Assembly (NCBI RefSeq): GCF_002198675.1
Contig: NZ_MWLL01000246.1
Coordinates: forward strand, 39,636-103,635
DNA from: Kineosporia sp. R_H_3
Lineage (GTDB): Bacteria; Actinomycetota; Actinomycetes; Actinomycetales; Kineosporiaceae
Length of the DNA stretch: 64,000 bases
Reading direction: 5' to 3'
The translations under genes were made by a program, and so were the position numbers. The notes under the pieces are model-generated. The model worked only from the letters and a program-made list of their open reading frames with translations. It was not told the DNA's origin and ran no database searches. Of this stretch, positions 16,665 to 27,300 are shown in pieces; position 1 is the stretch's first letter; each line of letters starts with the position of its first letter.

Positions 16665-18650
16665 ATGACGACCGACGCCCGGTTCCCCCGCCTGTTCTCC
16701 CCGCTGCGGATCGGCCCCGTCGAGCTGCGCAACCGGATCGTCTCGTCGGGGCACGACACGGTCATGGCGCAGGACGGCGTCCCCGGCGACCAGCTCGTCG
16801 CCTACCAGGAGGCCCGGGCGCGCGGCGGCGTCGGGCTCGTCGTCGTCCAGGTCGCGGGGGTGCACGCGTCGGCGCAGTACACGAGCCACGTGCTCATGGC
16901 GGACGACGACGCCTGCGTCCCGGCGTTCGCGCGGCTCGCCGAGACGGTGCACGCCCACGGCGCCAAGGTCTTCCAGCAGCTGTTCCACGACGGGCGCGAG
17001 CTCATGGAGTCGCCCGACGGCACGCTCCCCGTGGCGCTCGCGCCGTCCGCCGTCCCGAACGAGCGGTTCCACGTCATGCCGCGGGCGATGCCGCTCGGCC
17101 TCGTCCGGGAGATGGTCGCCTGCTACGCCGCGAGCGCGCGCCGGATGCGCGAGGCCGGCTACGACGGCGTCGAGGTCGTCGCGTCGCACGGGTACTTGCC
17201 GGCGCAGTTCCTCAACCCGCGGACGAACCTGCGCACCGACGAGTACGGCGGGGACGACGAGGGCCGGCTGCGGTTCCTCCGCGAGGTGCTCGAGGGCGTC
17301 CGGGCGGCGGTCGGTCCGGGGCTCGCGGTCGGGGTGCGGATCTCGGTCGGGGAGGAGTCCGGCGAGGGGCTCACGGCCACCGAGGCGCTCGACGCGTTGG
17401 GGCGCCTGGACTCCGCGGGGCTGCTCGACTACGTCTCGGTCGTCGCCGGGACGTCGGCGACGCTCGCCGGCTCGGACCACATCGTGCCGCCGATGACCCG
17501 CGCGGTCGGCTACACGGCCCCGCTCGCCGCGCAGGTCAAGGCCGTCGTGGGGGTTCCGGTCGTCGTCGCCGGCCGGCTGAACTCCCCGCAGGACGCCGAG
17601 CAGGTGCTCGCCCGCGGGGACGCCGACGCGACCGTCATGACCCGGGCGCTCATCTGCGACCCCGAGATGCCGGCCAAGGCCGCGTCGGGCCGGCTCGAGG
17701 AGATCCGGGCGTGCATCGGCTGCAACCAGGCGTGCATCGGGCACTTCCACGCCGGCTACCCGATCTCGTGCATCCAGTACCCGGAGACGGGCCGCGAGCG
17801 CACCTACGGCCTCCGGGTGCCGGCCCGTGAGCCGCGCGACGTCGTCGTCGTGGGCGGCGGGCCCGGCGGCCTCAAGGCGGCCGCCGTCGCGGCCGAGCGC
17901 GGCCACCGGGTGACGCTCTTCGAGGCCGGGCGGCGGCTCGGCGGCCAGGTGCTCCTCGCCCAGGAGGTGCCGGGGCGGGCCGAGTTCGGCGGCGCCGTCG
18001 GCAACCTCGCCGGCGAGGCGCAGCGGGCCGGGGTGAAGGTCATGCTCGGCACGACGGTGGACGCCGCGATGCTCGCCGACCTCGCCCCGGACGTCGTCGT
18101 CGTCGCGACCGGGGCCCGGCCCCGGGTGCCGGCCCTCGACCTCGTCGACGCCCCCGTCGTCCTCACCGCCTGGGACCTGTTCCGCGGCACCGAGGTCCCC
18201 CGCCCGGCCGACGGCCGCCGCCGCGTCGTCGTCGCCGACTGGCGCTGCGACTGGGTCGGCCTCGGCGCGGCGAACCTGTTGGCCGGCAAGGGCTGGAAGG
18301 TCACCCTCGGGGTCACGGGCTACCACGCCGGGCAGCGGCTCCAGCAGTACGTCCGGGATGACATGCTCGCCCAGGCGCACCGGCTCGGCGTCGACGTCGT
18401 CCCGCTCGTGCGGGTCTACGGCGCCGACGCCGACTCGGTGTACCTCCAGCACGTCCTCACCGACGAGCCGGTCGTCGTCGACGGCACCGCGGCCCTCGTC
18501 CTCGCCCAGGGCCACGACGCCGTCGACGGGCTGCTCCGCGAGATCGAGGACGCCGACGCCTTCGAGGTGCACGCCGTCGGTGACTGCCTCGCCCCGCGCA
18601 CCGTCGAGGAGGCGGTGCTCGAAGGGCTGCGGGTCGGCAGCGCCCTGTAG
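16665..18650 (+). CDS. Fe-S flavin oxidoreductase of the Old Yellow/2,4-dienoyl-CoA reductase family
   Basis: 661 residues with three regions. Residues 1 to about 340 form an FMN-binding TIM barrel (FSPLRIGPVELRNRIV, EARARGGVGLVVVQ, HGYLPAQFLNP). A cysteine cluster CIGCNQAC, with a further Cys in ISCIQYP, matches the 4Fe-4S site of the 2,4-dienoyl-CoA reductase/trimethylamine dehydrogenase group. The C-terminal half binds FAD/NAD(P) (DVVVVGGGPGGLKAA) and ends with AVGDCLAPRTVEEAVLEG. Electrons would flow from NAD(P)H through FAD and Fe-S to FMN. The substrate is not evident; amine demethylation or enoyl reduction are options. ATG codons at 16653 and 16656 are alternative starts. Confidence 0.9.
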   Translation: MTTDARFPRLFSPLRIGPVELRNRIVSSGHDTVMAQDGVPGDQLVAYQEARARGGVGLVVVQVAGVHASAQYTSHVLMADDDACVPAFARLAETVHAHGAKVFQQLFHDGRELMESPDGTLPVALAPSAVPNERFHVMPRAMPLGLVREMVACYAASARRMREAGYDGVEVVASHGYLPAQFLNPRTNLRTDEYGGDDEGRLRFLREVLEGVRAAVGPGLAVGVRISVGEESGEGLTATEALDALGRLDSAGLLDYVSVVAGTSATLAGSDHIVPPMTRAVGYTAPLAAQVKAVVGVPVVVAGRLNSPQDAEQVLARGDADATVMTRALICDPEMPAKAASGRLEEIRACIGCNQACIGHFHAGYPISCIQYPETGRERTYGLRVPAREPRDVVVVGGGPGGLKAAAVAAERGHRVTLFEAGRRLGGQVLLAQEVPGRAEFGGAVGNLAGEAQRAGVKVMLGTTVDAAMLADLAPDVVVVATGARPRVPALDLVDAPVVLTAWDLFRGTEVPRPADGRRRVVVADWRCDWVGLGAANLLAGKGWKVTLGVTGYHAGQRLQQYVRDDMLAQAHRLGVDVVPLVRVYGADADSVYLQHVLTDEPVVVDGTAALVLAQGHDAVDGLLREIEDADAFEVHAVGDCLAPRTVEEAVLEGLRVGSAL

Positions 18651-18662
18651 CCCGGCTGCCGC

Positions 18663-19109
18663 CTACCCCGCGCTACCCGCCTGCTGGGCGTAGGCGCGCA
18701 TCTCCTCGACGTCGTCCGGCGCGTCCTCGGTCATGATCCGCCGCACCTGGACGGGCTGCTGGAGCGGACGACCGCCGCGGCCGGGCACAGCCGAGACGCG
18801 GGCCGCGATCTCCACGGCCCGCGCACGGTCCGGGACGTCGACGATCTGGTAGCCCGCGACCCACTCCTTGAACTCCGCGAAGGGGCCGTCGGTGACGACC
18901 GGTGCGCCGATCCCGTCGGCCGTGACGACCACCGAGAGGTCCGGCGGCGAGAGCACGTCCGCACCGACGAGCTCGCCGCTCGCGACGAGCTCCTCGTTGA
19001 GCGCCCGGTAGTGGTCCAGGTGCGCCGCGACCTCGTCCTCGGTCCAGCGCTCGATCGGGGTGTCGTCGACCCCGGGCCGGAAGTCGACGATGAGCAGGTA
19101 CTTCGGCAT
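18663..19109 (-). CDS. YciI-like (YCII/DGPF domain) protein
   Basis: 148 residues starting MPKYLLIVDFRPGV. The segment VVTDGPFAEFKEWVAGYQIVDV is the DGPF signature of the YCII-related ferredoxin-like-fold family. In actinobacteria these proteins are often encoded near ECF sigma factors, but none is present here. A GGAGGACACC-type Shine-Dalgarno precedes the ATG at 19109. The family has no firm general function; some are small-molecule-binding or lactone-isomerase-like proteins. It is convergent with the flavin oxidoreductase (12-bp gap). Confidence 0.85.
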   Translation of the reverse strand: MPKYLLIVDFRPGVDDTPIERWTEDEVAAHLDHYRALNEELVASGELVGADVLSPPDLSVVVTADGIGAPVVTDGPFAEFKEWVAGYQIVDVPDRARAVEIAARVSAVPGRGGRPLQQPVQVRRIMTEDAPDDVEEMRAYAQQAGSAG

Positions 19110-19211
19110 GGTGTCCTCCGTCGTGGTGATGGGTGCCGGTCGTCCGTGGGACGGAGCCGACGTCGCGTTCTCGACATGCCCACCCGGACGCCGCCGACGC
19201 GCGGCGGCCCG

Positions 19212-20393
19212 TCAGCCCCCGAGCACCGCCCGGAGCGCACCGTCGAGATCGGCCCACAGGTCCTCGACGTCCTCGATGCCCACGGAGAGGCGGCAGAGGC
19301 TGGGGCCGACGATCGCGGCGTCGCCGGCCCACCGGGCCCGCCGCTCGATGAGCGACTCGACACCGCCGAGGCTCGTCGCGTGGGCGACGAGGCGCAGCCG
19401 GGCGAGGAAGTCCTCGGTCTGCTCCGCCGTCCCGTCGACGTCGAACGACAGCATCGAGCCGTAGCCGCCGGTGAGCACCCGGGTGGCCCGCTCGTGGCCC
19501 ACGTCCGCCGGGAGCCCCGGGTAGTTGACCTTGCGCACCAGGGGATGGGCGTCGAGCCGGCGGGCGAGCTCACCCGCGGACGCCTGCGCCTGCGCGAGCC
19601 GGACGCCGAGCGTACGCAGGCCACGGACCGCGAGGAACGCCTCGAGCGCACCGGGGATCGCCCCGTGGTCGTGCCGGTGGGTCGCGAGGAACGCCGCGTG
19701 CTCCGGGCTCGCGCACACCGCGGCCCCGAGGAGCAGGTCGGAGTGGCCGCCGAGGAGCTTGGTCGCGGAGTGCATGACGATGTCGGCGCCGAGCGCGAGC
19801 GGCCGCTGCCGCAGCGGGGTCGCGAACGTGGCGTCGACGACGCTCAGGGCGCCGCGCTCCCGGGCGCCGGCCGCGATGGCCGGGACGTCGGCGACCGCCA
19901 TGAGCGGGTTCGCGACGGACTCGACCCAGACGACGTCCGCACCGTCCGCCGCCGCGAGCACGGCGTCGGTGTCGCCGGGGGCCGCCCGCCGGACCGTCAG
20001 CCGGCCGTGCGCCTCCATCCGCTCGAAGACGTTCCGGACGCCGTAGTACGCGACCGTCGGGAGGACGACGACGCCACCGGTCGGCACGAGGTCCGCGATC
20101 GCGGTCGCGGCGGCGAGGCCCGAGGAGAACGCCACCGCCGTCCCGCCGTCGAGCGCCCCGAGCGCCGTCTCGAACGCGGACCACCCCACGTTGCCGTCGC
20201 GGCCGTACGCGACCTGCGTGTCGTGGAGGTACGTCGCGCTGAGGTGGATCGGCGGGTTGACCGGCGCCCCCGGCGCCCGTGCGGGCCGGCCGGCCTGGAC
20301 GGCGACAGTGCCAGGCGACCAGGCCGGGTCGAGGGCGATGTGGGCGGGCGGCGCCCCGGCGGGCTCGGAGGTCATGGCGGGCTCGGTGGTCAT
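19212..20393 (-). CDS. PLP-dependent Cys/Met metabolism enzyme (cystathionine gamma-synthase/lyase family)
   Basis: A 393-residue fold-type I PLP enzyme. The signature HSATKLLGGHSDLLLGA carries the Schiff-base Lys. Upstream features are NPPIHLSATYLHD, AVAFSSGLAAATAI (phosphate-binding) and VVWVESVANPLMAVADVP (PLP-ring Asp region nearby). The C-terminal GGVESLIERRARW is family-typical, with the usual Pro-type motif altered. It would act in cystathionine synthesis or cleavage, or in another gamma-elimination/replacement; the exact reaction cannot be read from sequence. Two ATGs, at 20393 and 20375, are possible starts; 20393 has AGGA upstream. It is divergent from the phospholipase-D-like gene. 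Confidence 0.9.
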   Translation of the reverse strand: MTTEPAMTSEPAGAPPAHIALDPAWSPGTVAVQAGRPARAPGAPVNPPIHLSATYLHDTQVAYGRDGNVGWSAFETALGALDGGTAVAFSSGLAAATAIADLVPTGGVVVLPTVAYYGVRNVFERMEAHGRLTVRRAAPGDTDAVLAAADGADVVWVESVANPLMAVADVPAIAAGARERGALSVVDATFATPLRQRPLALGADIVMHSATKLLGGHSDLLLGAAVCASPEHAAFLATHRHDHGAIPGALEAFLAVRGLRTLGVRLAQAQASAGELARRLDAHPLVRKVNYPGLPADVGHERATRVLTGGYGSMLSFDVDGTAEQTEDFLARLRLVAHATSLGGVESLIERRARWAGDAAIVGPSLCRLSVGIEDVEDLWADLDGALRAVLGG

Positions 20394-20522
20394 GGCGGCA
20401 TCCTGCCGGACGACGGCCGCCGTCCGGCGTCGGCTGGGACGTACGTGCGCCGCCGCGTGCGGCCTCCGCGGGAATAGGGTGCTCGTCCGGGCTCTCGTCA
20501 CCACGCGTTCGGAGGTCGTCCC

Positions 20523-22223
20523 ATGAGGTCGTCCAGCACGGTCGGCGGGCTGACCGTCCACGCGGTCGCCGGCACCCACGCGGTGCTCCTGGGGTTCGAC
20601 CTGGTCGACCCCGCGGGGTGCCTCGGGTTCGGCGTCCGCCGCACCGACCACACCGAGGACGAGACCTACTGGCTGCGCGGGCTGAAGACGTTCGCGAGCC
20701 TCGTGCCGCACCCCTCGCCGGGGATGGACTTCTCGCTGCGCGACCACCCCGTGCAGGGCTTCCAGTGGGGCGACTACACCGCCAAGCCCGACCACGAGTA
20801 CACGTACGACGTCGTCGCCTGGCAGGGCGCGCCGGGGGCGCTGCAGCCGCTGCTCCAGGCGTCGGTGCGGGTGCGGACCGAGCCGGAGGACGACGGCACG
20901 CACGGGGTCTGGTTCAACCGCGGCGTCGCCGGGTCGCAGGCGTTCGCCAAGCGGTTCGGGCACTGCAGCCCGCCGACGGGTGCGGACGAGAGCCATCCGG
21001 CGTTCGCGTGGCTGTCCCGCGGGCTCGCGGAGGCGTTCCTCGCCTTCGTCGGCCGGGCGAACGGGCCGGAGTGGGGGCTGCGCGGCGCGTTCTACGAGTT
21101 CACCTGGGGCCGTGGGCTGCAGGCATTGGCGGCGGCCGCGGCGGCCGGTGCCGACGTCGCGCTCGTCGTCCACGGCCGCGACAAGGACTCCGACGCCGCT
21201 ACCGCCGCCGGCAAGGACACCGACCGGACCGCGGCGGACAACCGGACCGCGGTGACCGCCGCCGGCCTCGACCCCGTCGTCACGTGGCGGACGGCGCCGC
21301 TGCGGTCGGCGTTGCAGCACAACAAGTTCCTCGTGCTCACCCACCAGGGGCAGCCGGTCTCGGTGTGGACCGGGTCGACGAACCTCACCCAGGGCGCGCT
21401 CTTCGGCCACCTCAACGTCGGCCACCTCGTGCACGACCCGGTGGTCGCCGGGCAGTTCCTCGACTACTGGGCGCTCCTCGCCGACCAGACGAGCACCACC
21501 GCTGTCGCCCGGCAGTGGACCGAGACGCGGAACCCGGTCGACCCGGCGCTCCCGCCGCCGGACGGCGTCACCGCGGTGCTGTCACCGCGCGGCACGAAGA
21601 GCCCGCTGCTCGACTGGTACGCGCGGACGTTCGACGCGGCGACCGACAGCGCGCACATCACCGGCGCCTTCGGGCTGCACAAGGTCTTCCGGGACGTCCT
21701 CGCCCGGGACCGGGACGTCGTCCGGACCGTGCTCCTCGACAAGCGGCCGCCGCGGGACACCCCGGTCCCGGCCACGGACCCCGACGTCCGGACGTCGTGG
21801 GGCGACTACCTGCAGCACGCGACCCTCGAAGGCTGGGCGGACGAGCAGCTCACCGGCTTCAACACGTGGGTGAAGTTCGTGCACACCAAGGTGATCCTCG
21901 TGGACCCGCTCACCGACTCCCCCACCCTCTTCACCGGGTCGGCGAACTACTCGGACAACTCGACGACCGACAACGAGGAGAACACCGTCGTCGTCCGCGG
22001 GGCGGCCGCCCGCCGCGTCGCCGACATCTACCTCACCGAGTACCAGCGGCTCTTCATGCACTTCGTCTTCCGCAACTGGGCCACCCTCGACGCGAACGAC
22101 CCCGAGGCGATCACCGCCGGGGCCGGGCACCTCGACGAGACGTCCGGCTGGACGGAGCGCCACTACCGGCCGGGCGGCTGGCGCGAGCGGCAGCGGCGCA
22201 CGTTCGCGCGGACCGGTCGCTGA
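20523..22223 (+). CDS. Phospholipase D-like protein with two HxK motifs
   Basis: 566 residues. Two phospholipase D half-sites are visible: QHNKFLVL...WTGSTNLTQ (about residue 262 onward) and VHTKVILVDP...FTGSANYSDNS (about residue 455 onward). Both HxK cores and the following GS/N signatures are intact, so it is probably catalytic by the phosphohistidine mechanism. No signal peptide is seen. The N-terminal 170 residues have no recognised domain. The substrate may be a phospholipid or nucleic acid. The ATG has GGAGG upstream, and TAGGGT in ggaatagggtg (around 20474-20483) could be a -10 box. Confidence 0.85.
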   Translation: MRSSSTVGGLTVHAVAGTHAVLLGFDLVDPAGCLGFGVRRTDHTEDETYWLRGLKTFASLVPHPSPGMDFSLRDHPVQGFQWGDYTAKPDHEYTYDVVAWQGAPGALQPLLQASVRVRTEPEDDGTHGVWFNRGVAGSQAFAKRFGHCSPPTGADESHPAFAWLSRGLAEAFLAFVGRANGPEWGLRGAFYEFTWGRGLQALAAAAAAGADVALVVHGRDKDSDAATAAGKDTDRTAADNRTAVTAAGLDPVVTWRTAPLRSALQHNKFLVLTHQGQPVSVWTGSTNLTQGALFGHLNVGHLVHDPVVAGQFLDYWALLADQTSTTAVARQWTETRNPVDPALPPPDGVTAVLSPRGTKSPLLDWYARTFDAATDSAHITGAFGLHKVFRDVLARDRDVVRTVLLDKRPPRDTPVPATDPDVRTSWGDYLQHATLEGWADEQLTGFNTWVKFVHTKVILVDPLTDSPTLFTGSANYSDNSTTDNEENTVVVRGAAARRVADIYLTEYQRLFMHFVFRNWATLDANDPEAITAGAGHLDETSGWTERHYRPGGWRERQRRTFARTGR

Positions 22224-22236
22224 CCCGGTCCGCGCG
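22205..22236. terminator. Strong hairpin between convergent genes
   Basis: Perfect 12-bp arms, 22205-22216 (CGCGCGGACCGG) and 22225-22236 (CCGGTCCGCGCG), with an 8-nt loop. The stem includes the end of the phospholipase-D-like gene, and the stop codon lies in the loop. It probably terminates that gene and the convergent amine oxidase gene. Confidence 0.65.
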
Positions 22237-22265
22237 ATCCGTGCGTCCGTCCGTGACGCGCGACC

Positions 22266-24239
22266 TCAGTGCTCGCAGGCGCAGGCGCCGTTGCCGTTGC
22301 CGTTGCCGGACGCGCAGTGCGCGGCGCCGTGCGGCGTCGGTCGCGGCGCGTTCAGGGTCGGGTTGCGGTCGAAGAAGCCGAACGGCTGGAGCGCGAAGCC
22401 GACGTGGGAGCGCGGCATGACCGGCCAGTCCTCGAGCCGGACGACGTGGTGCATGCCGAACGAGTACCAGACGACGAGGTCGGTGTCGGCGATCGGCCGG
22501 TTGGCCGCCGTCCAGGCCGGCAGGCCGTCGCCGCCCCGGCTCTGGTTCGGGTACTCGCCGGCCGCGTGCCGCTCGTTCCGGTCGTACGCCGTGACCCAGA
22601 GGTTCTTCGTCGCGAACGCGGCCCGCTACGCGACCGAGGACTGCGGCCCGGCGGCGAGGGTGATCGCGTCGGACGGCACGAGCTTGTAGGCGACCGGGTC
22701 GCCGACGACGTTGCGCCGTCCGTGGTTGACGACCTTCCAGAAGCGGTGCTTGGAGGCGTCCGCGACCCGGATCGCGTCCTGCTCGCGCTCGAGGAGACGG
22801 TCCACGGTGTGGAACGCGCTGTGGTGCGGGTTGTCCTCGGGGGTCACCGTCTCGACCTCGTAGACGGCGTTGCTCTCGCCGTCGAGGTCGAAGTCGAGGC
22901 GCATGTTGAACATGTGCTGGTGGATCGGGCCGTAGAGCCCGTCGTTGTTGAGGGGCTGGCCGTAGGGCGTCCGCTCGCCCGGCTGCTGCGCGGTCGTCGA
23001 GAGGATGCCGGTCGCCTTGACGAGGAACTCGATCGTGCCGTCGAGGTAGAGGTGCCAGTAGAAGCCGTACTCGTAGTTCGCGACGGTCGCGATGAACGAG
23101 ATCACGAGCTTGCGGGAGCGGCGCACCTCGCTCGACCCGGTGCGGAAGTCGTAGTGCTTCCAGAGGATCGAGTCGTCCTCCTCGTGCATGCAGATCGCGT
23201 TCTTGATCGTCAGCGGTGCGCCGTGGCTGTCCGCGACGAGGCCGTCGAAGTACCGGATCTCGCCGAGGCAGTCGCAGCCGAGCTCGAGGGAGTTCGCGAG
23301 CGCACCGATGTTGTACTCGCCGGCGTCGAACGCGTTCTTGCGGTACTGCACCGTCGTCGGGTCGCCGTACGGCACGACCATCTCCGACAGCGAGACCCGG
23401 TGCAGCACCGAACGGTCCTCGCCCTTGTCGGTGAACCGCACCTGGTGGAGCACGAGGCCCTCGCGGGCGGTGAAGCCGATCCGGAACGACCAGTCCGCCC
23501 AGCGGACGTGGTTGCCGGTGACGACGAACGACGGCCCCTCCGGCTGGACGACCTCGATCGGCCTGAGGTCCGTGCGCGCCGGCCCGACGTCGGCGGGGAG
23601 GTAGTTGTCCTCCTGCCGCGGCACCGGGATGAGCGGCCCCTCCTCGACGCGCACGACGGTGCCCGCGTTGAGGTCGTAGATCACGACGAGGTCCTCGGCC
23701 GGGTGCGCGTACGGGTTGTCGTCGGCGCGCATCCGCGCGTAGACGAGCGCGCGGAGCAGGCGCCGGCCCTCGTCGTCCACGCCGTAGTAGCCGGCCGACC
23801 AGGGCTCGATGCAGACGAGGTCCAGGTCGGTGAGCCCGCGCCGGGCGAGCGCCTTGACGACCCGCGGGTCGGCCTTGCAGTTGACCTCGCACTCCTCGAA
23901 CTCGTCGAGCATGATCGGCGGCTGCCCGACACCCTCGACGCCGTGCCAGTCCTCGACGGTGCCGCGGCCCAGGTCGACGACGGCCTCGTAGGCCGCGCCG
24001 TCCGCGCGGTCGATGAGGACGACGGCCGCCTCGCGCGGGCAGGCCGCCAGGTCCCCGGCGAGCGCGGCCTTGCCCGGCTCGCGCAGGACGACGCCCGCGA
24101 ACCGGAAGGAGTCGGCCGCGGCCGGCCCGGCCTTGAGGACGGCGACGGCGGCGGTGATCTCCTCGGCGCTCAGCGGGTCGAGCGGGTGGGAGACCGAGAG
24201 CGCGTCGGGCGCAGCGGTGACCAGGGCTTCGGCGGACAT
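22266..24239 (-). pseudogene. Copper amine oxidase interrupted by an in-frame amber codon
   Basis: The frame encodes a 657-codon primary-amine oxidase, but codon 538 (22626-22628) is TAG; the same frame then continues to a TGA at 22266. Residues before it include ATVANYEYG with Tyr389, the topaquinone precursor, FDAGEYN (catalytic Asp region) and the first two copper ligands in HQHM (His440, His442). The rest, RAAFATKNLWVTAYD through DWPVMPRSHVGF, is well conserved and holds the third copper ligand (HHVVRLEDWP, His598). Stopping at 538 would therefore remove part of the copper site. Homologues have an ordinary residue where the TAG is. It is a recent nonsense mutation, a read-through case or a sequencing error. 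The upstream GGAGGTCCGC ribosome binding site is intact. The C-terminus has an odd GNGNGNGACACEH tail. Confidence 0.85.
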
Positions 24240-24371
24240 GCGGACCTCCGGGGGCGGGTTGCGCTGACGGTAAGCCCCGTGATGGCCGCTGCCAAGGCCT
24301 GGACGTGAACGCCGTGTGAGACGGAGGACGAATCCGCGGGCCGGATCAGGTCACCTGCGCGACGACCTCGG

Positions 24372-27300
24372 TCACGAGCCCGCGAGGACCTCGAACCTCC
24401 CCGCGGCGAGCGCGTCGCGCAGCGGACCGACCGGCGTCCGGCGCCGGACGGCGTCCAGGAGCACCGGCGCGTCCGTCGACCGCCCGAGCACGACCGCACC
24501 GGCGAGGGCTCCGCCGCGGACCTCGAGCCGGACGTACTGGAACCGGCCGGGCCCGGCGACGACGACAGGCTCGTCGTCCGGTCCGGTCGGTGCCGGCGCA
24601 GCGGGCGCGGGCAGAGCGGTCAGGTCGATGCCGACCCCCTTGAGGACCAGCGGCGTCGGGGACGGTACGTACCGCAGGTCCGCACCCGTCGCGTTGGCGG
24701 CCGCCACGGTCGCCTGCTCGACCGCGACAGGCCACAGGCCCGGCACCTGCCCGGCGTGCTCGACGACGTCGCCGGCGGCGTACACGTCGGCGGCGCTCGT
24801 GCGCATCCGGTCGTCGACGACGACCCCGCGACGGACGGTCACCCCCGCCTCCCGGGCGAGCGTGGCCTCCGGCACGATCCCCGCGCAGACCACGAGCAGG
24901 TCGGCGGCCGGCGAGCGGCCGTCGCCCAGGGTGACGCCGCTGATCCCTGGCGAGAACCCTGGTGCCGCCGGACCGGCCGACACCCCGACCGCCTCCGCCT
25001 CGGTGAGGACCTCGATGCCGAGCTCCTCCAGGTAGCCGGCCAGCAACGCCGAGCACTCCGCGTCGACAGCGCGGTGCAGCAGCCGCGGGGACCGCTCCAG
25101 CACGGTCACGGCGAGGCCCAGCTGGTGCAGTGCGTACGCGGCCTCCAGCCCCAGCAGACCGGCCCCGGCGACGACGGCCCGCCGGGCCCCGTGCTGCTGC
25201 GCGTAGGCCCGGACGTCGATGGCGTCGGCCGCCCGGCGCAGCACGAACGTGCCGGGCATCCCGAAACCCTCGATCGCGGGGACGGCCGCGGCGCTGCCGG
25301 ACGCCAGGACGAGGCGGTCGTACTCGAGCCGCTCGCCCGTCGCGAGCACGACGGTGTGCCCGGCCACGTCCAGCTCCCGCACGCGGGTGTTGAGCCAGGA
25401 GGTGATCCGCCGCCGCTGCGCCCACGACTCCGGCTGCAGGTAGAGACCCTGCATCGCGGAGCGGCCGTGGATGAGCCGGGTGATCGCCATCCGGTTGTAC
25501 AGCGGGTGCTCCTCGGCGCCGACCAGGTGGATCTCGCAGTCCGGCAGCCGGCGCCGGACGACGTCCGCCGCCGTGACGCCGGCGACGCCCTGGCCGACGA
25601 CGACGACGCGGCGGACGGTGGGGTCGGCGTCCGGTGCGGGGCTGCTGCCCGTGGTGCTCCCGGTGCGCTCCGGCGCGTCGTCCGCGGCGACGTCCGGGGT
25701 GAGCGAGACGACGCAGTCGCCCCGCACCTGCGCGCAGCAGGCCAGCCGGGTCGCACCGGCGTAGCCGAGCCGTGCCAGCGTCGCGGCCTCGTCGGGGCCG
25801 ACCGGGCTCAGGGCGTCCGCGCCCTCGAGCACCGCGACCGGGTCGGCGCCGCACACCCCCATCCGGCACCCGGCCTCGATCGGCAGCCCGTCGGCCTCGG
25901 CGACCTCGAGCAACGTGCGGCCCGGCTCGACGGCGACCCGCCGGTCCTGCGGCGAGAACCGGACCTGCGGGCGGGCCGTGACCTCGGCGACGACCCCGGC
26001 GACGACCCCGGCGACGACCCCGGCCGCCGCCGCGCCTGCTGAGGTCGTCGCGGCCGAGGTGCTCGCTGCCGGGGCCGGTGCGGACCTGGCGACGAACGCC
26101 CGCTCGAGCCGAGTGGTCCGCCACCACCAGAGCGCCGCGAGGACGCCGCCGCCCGCACGCACCGGCCAGACCGCCGCCGCGACGTCCACGCCGGTCAGCC
26201 GCTCGACCGTCGCGGCGACCGGGACGGCGGCGAAGCCGTAGAAGAGGCCGAAGCCCGTCGCGGCGAAGGCCGCGACGACAGCACCGGTGCGGCGTCGCAG
26301 GATCGCGTCGAGCGCGAAGAGCGCACCGGCACCGGCCAGCACATGGAGCCCGAACCGCCCGTACATCTCTGCGACGCCGATCGCCGGGGGCGCCGGGATG
26401 GTGAAGTAGCCGACGACGAGCCCGGGAAAGGCGCCCGCGAAGAGCTTGCGCGGCGCGCTCCAGGCCGGGTCGGGGTCGCGCAGGTCGGAGGGGTACGCCG
26501 CCCGCGGGTTGAAGTCGTAGCAGTTCTTCGTGCACCCGACGCACGGGCGGCAGTGGCTGTTCGGGACCAGCACGAACGGCGTCTGGCCGTAGAGCCGCTG
26601 CAGCGGCAGGAGCGGGCAGACGCTCGAGCACCACCCGCTCTTGCCCTTGAGCAGGAACCCGCCGGCGGACGCGGCGAGCAGCGTGGCGAGCAGGAGTGCC
26701 GCGAGCGCCGGGCCGTTGCCGTTGAACAGGACCTTCCGGCTGGCGACGATCGTGACGAAGGCGCCGGCGGACAGGGCGAACCCGTGGTCGACGAGCCACT
26801 GCGGAGCAGGCAACCCCCGTGTGACCTGCAGCAACCGGGACATCTGGTTGCCGGCCGCGAGCGGGCAGACGTTGCGCCACGCGCCGGGCGCGACGAAGAA
26901 CACGAGCGGCAGCACCGGGACGACGAGGTTCCAGAAGACGAAGAGGCCGTCGGCCGGGCGCGCCACGAGCAGCGCGCAGACCGCGAGGTACGTCGCGACG
27001 CTCGCGGCCCGGACGGCGCGCCAGACCACCTCTGGTACCCGGGAACGCTGCTGGACGTAGGGCGCGAACGGGTCCGGACGGCGGACGGCAGACAGCCCCA
27101 GGGCGACGGTCGCAGGTGCGGGTCCGGCCGGTGCCGGTGCGGGTGCCGGGTCCGTCACCGGGGGCAGGGGCGGCACGGAGACGTCCCCGGGCGGCATCGC
27201 GTCGTCCAGCAGGACGAGCACCGTGTCGCCGAACCCCAGGTGGGCACCCGGCGGGACGACGGTCGGCCCGGTGAGCCTGACGCCGTCGAGCGTGGTCCCG

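Noticed and set aside
22626..22628. Pyrrolysine-type decoding of the amber codon in the amine oxidase
   Set aside because: Homologues have an ordinary residue at this position and nothing in the window suggests amber recoding; a mutation or error is simpler.
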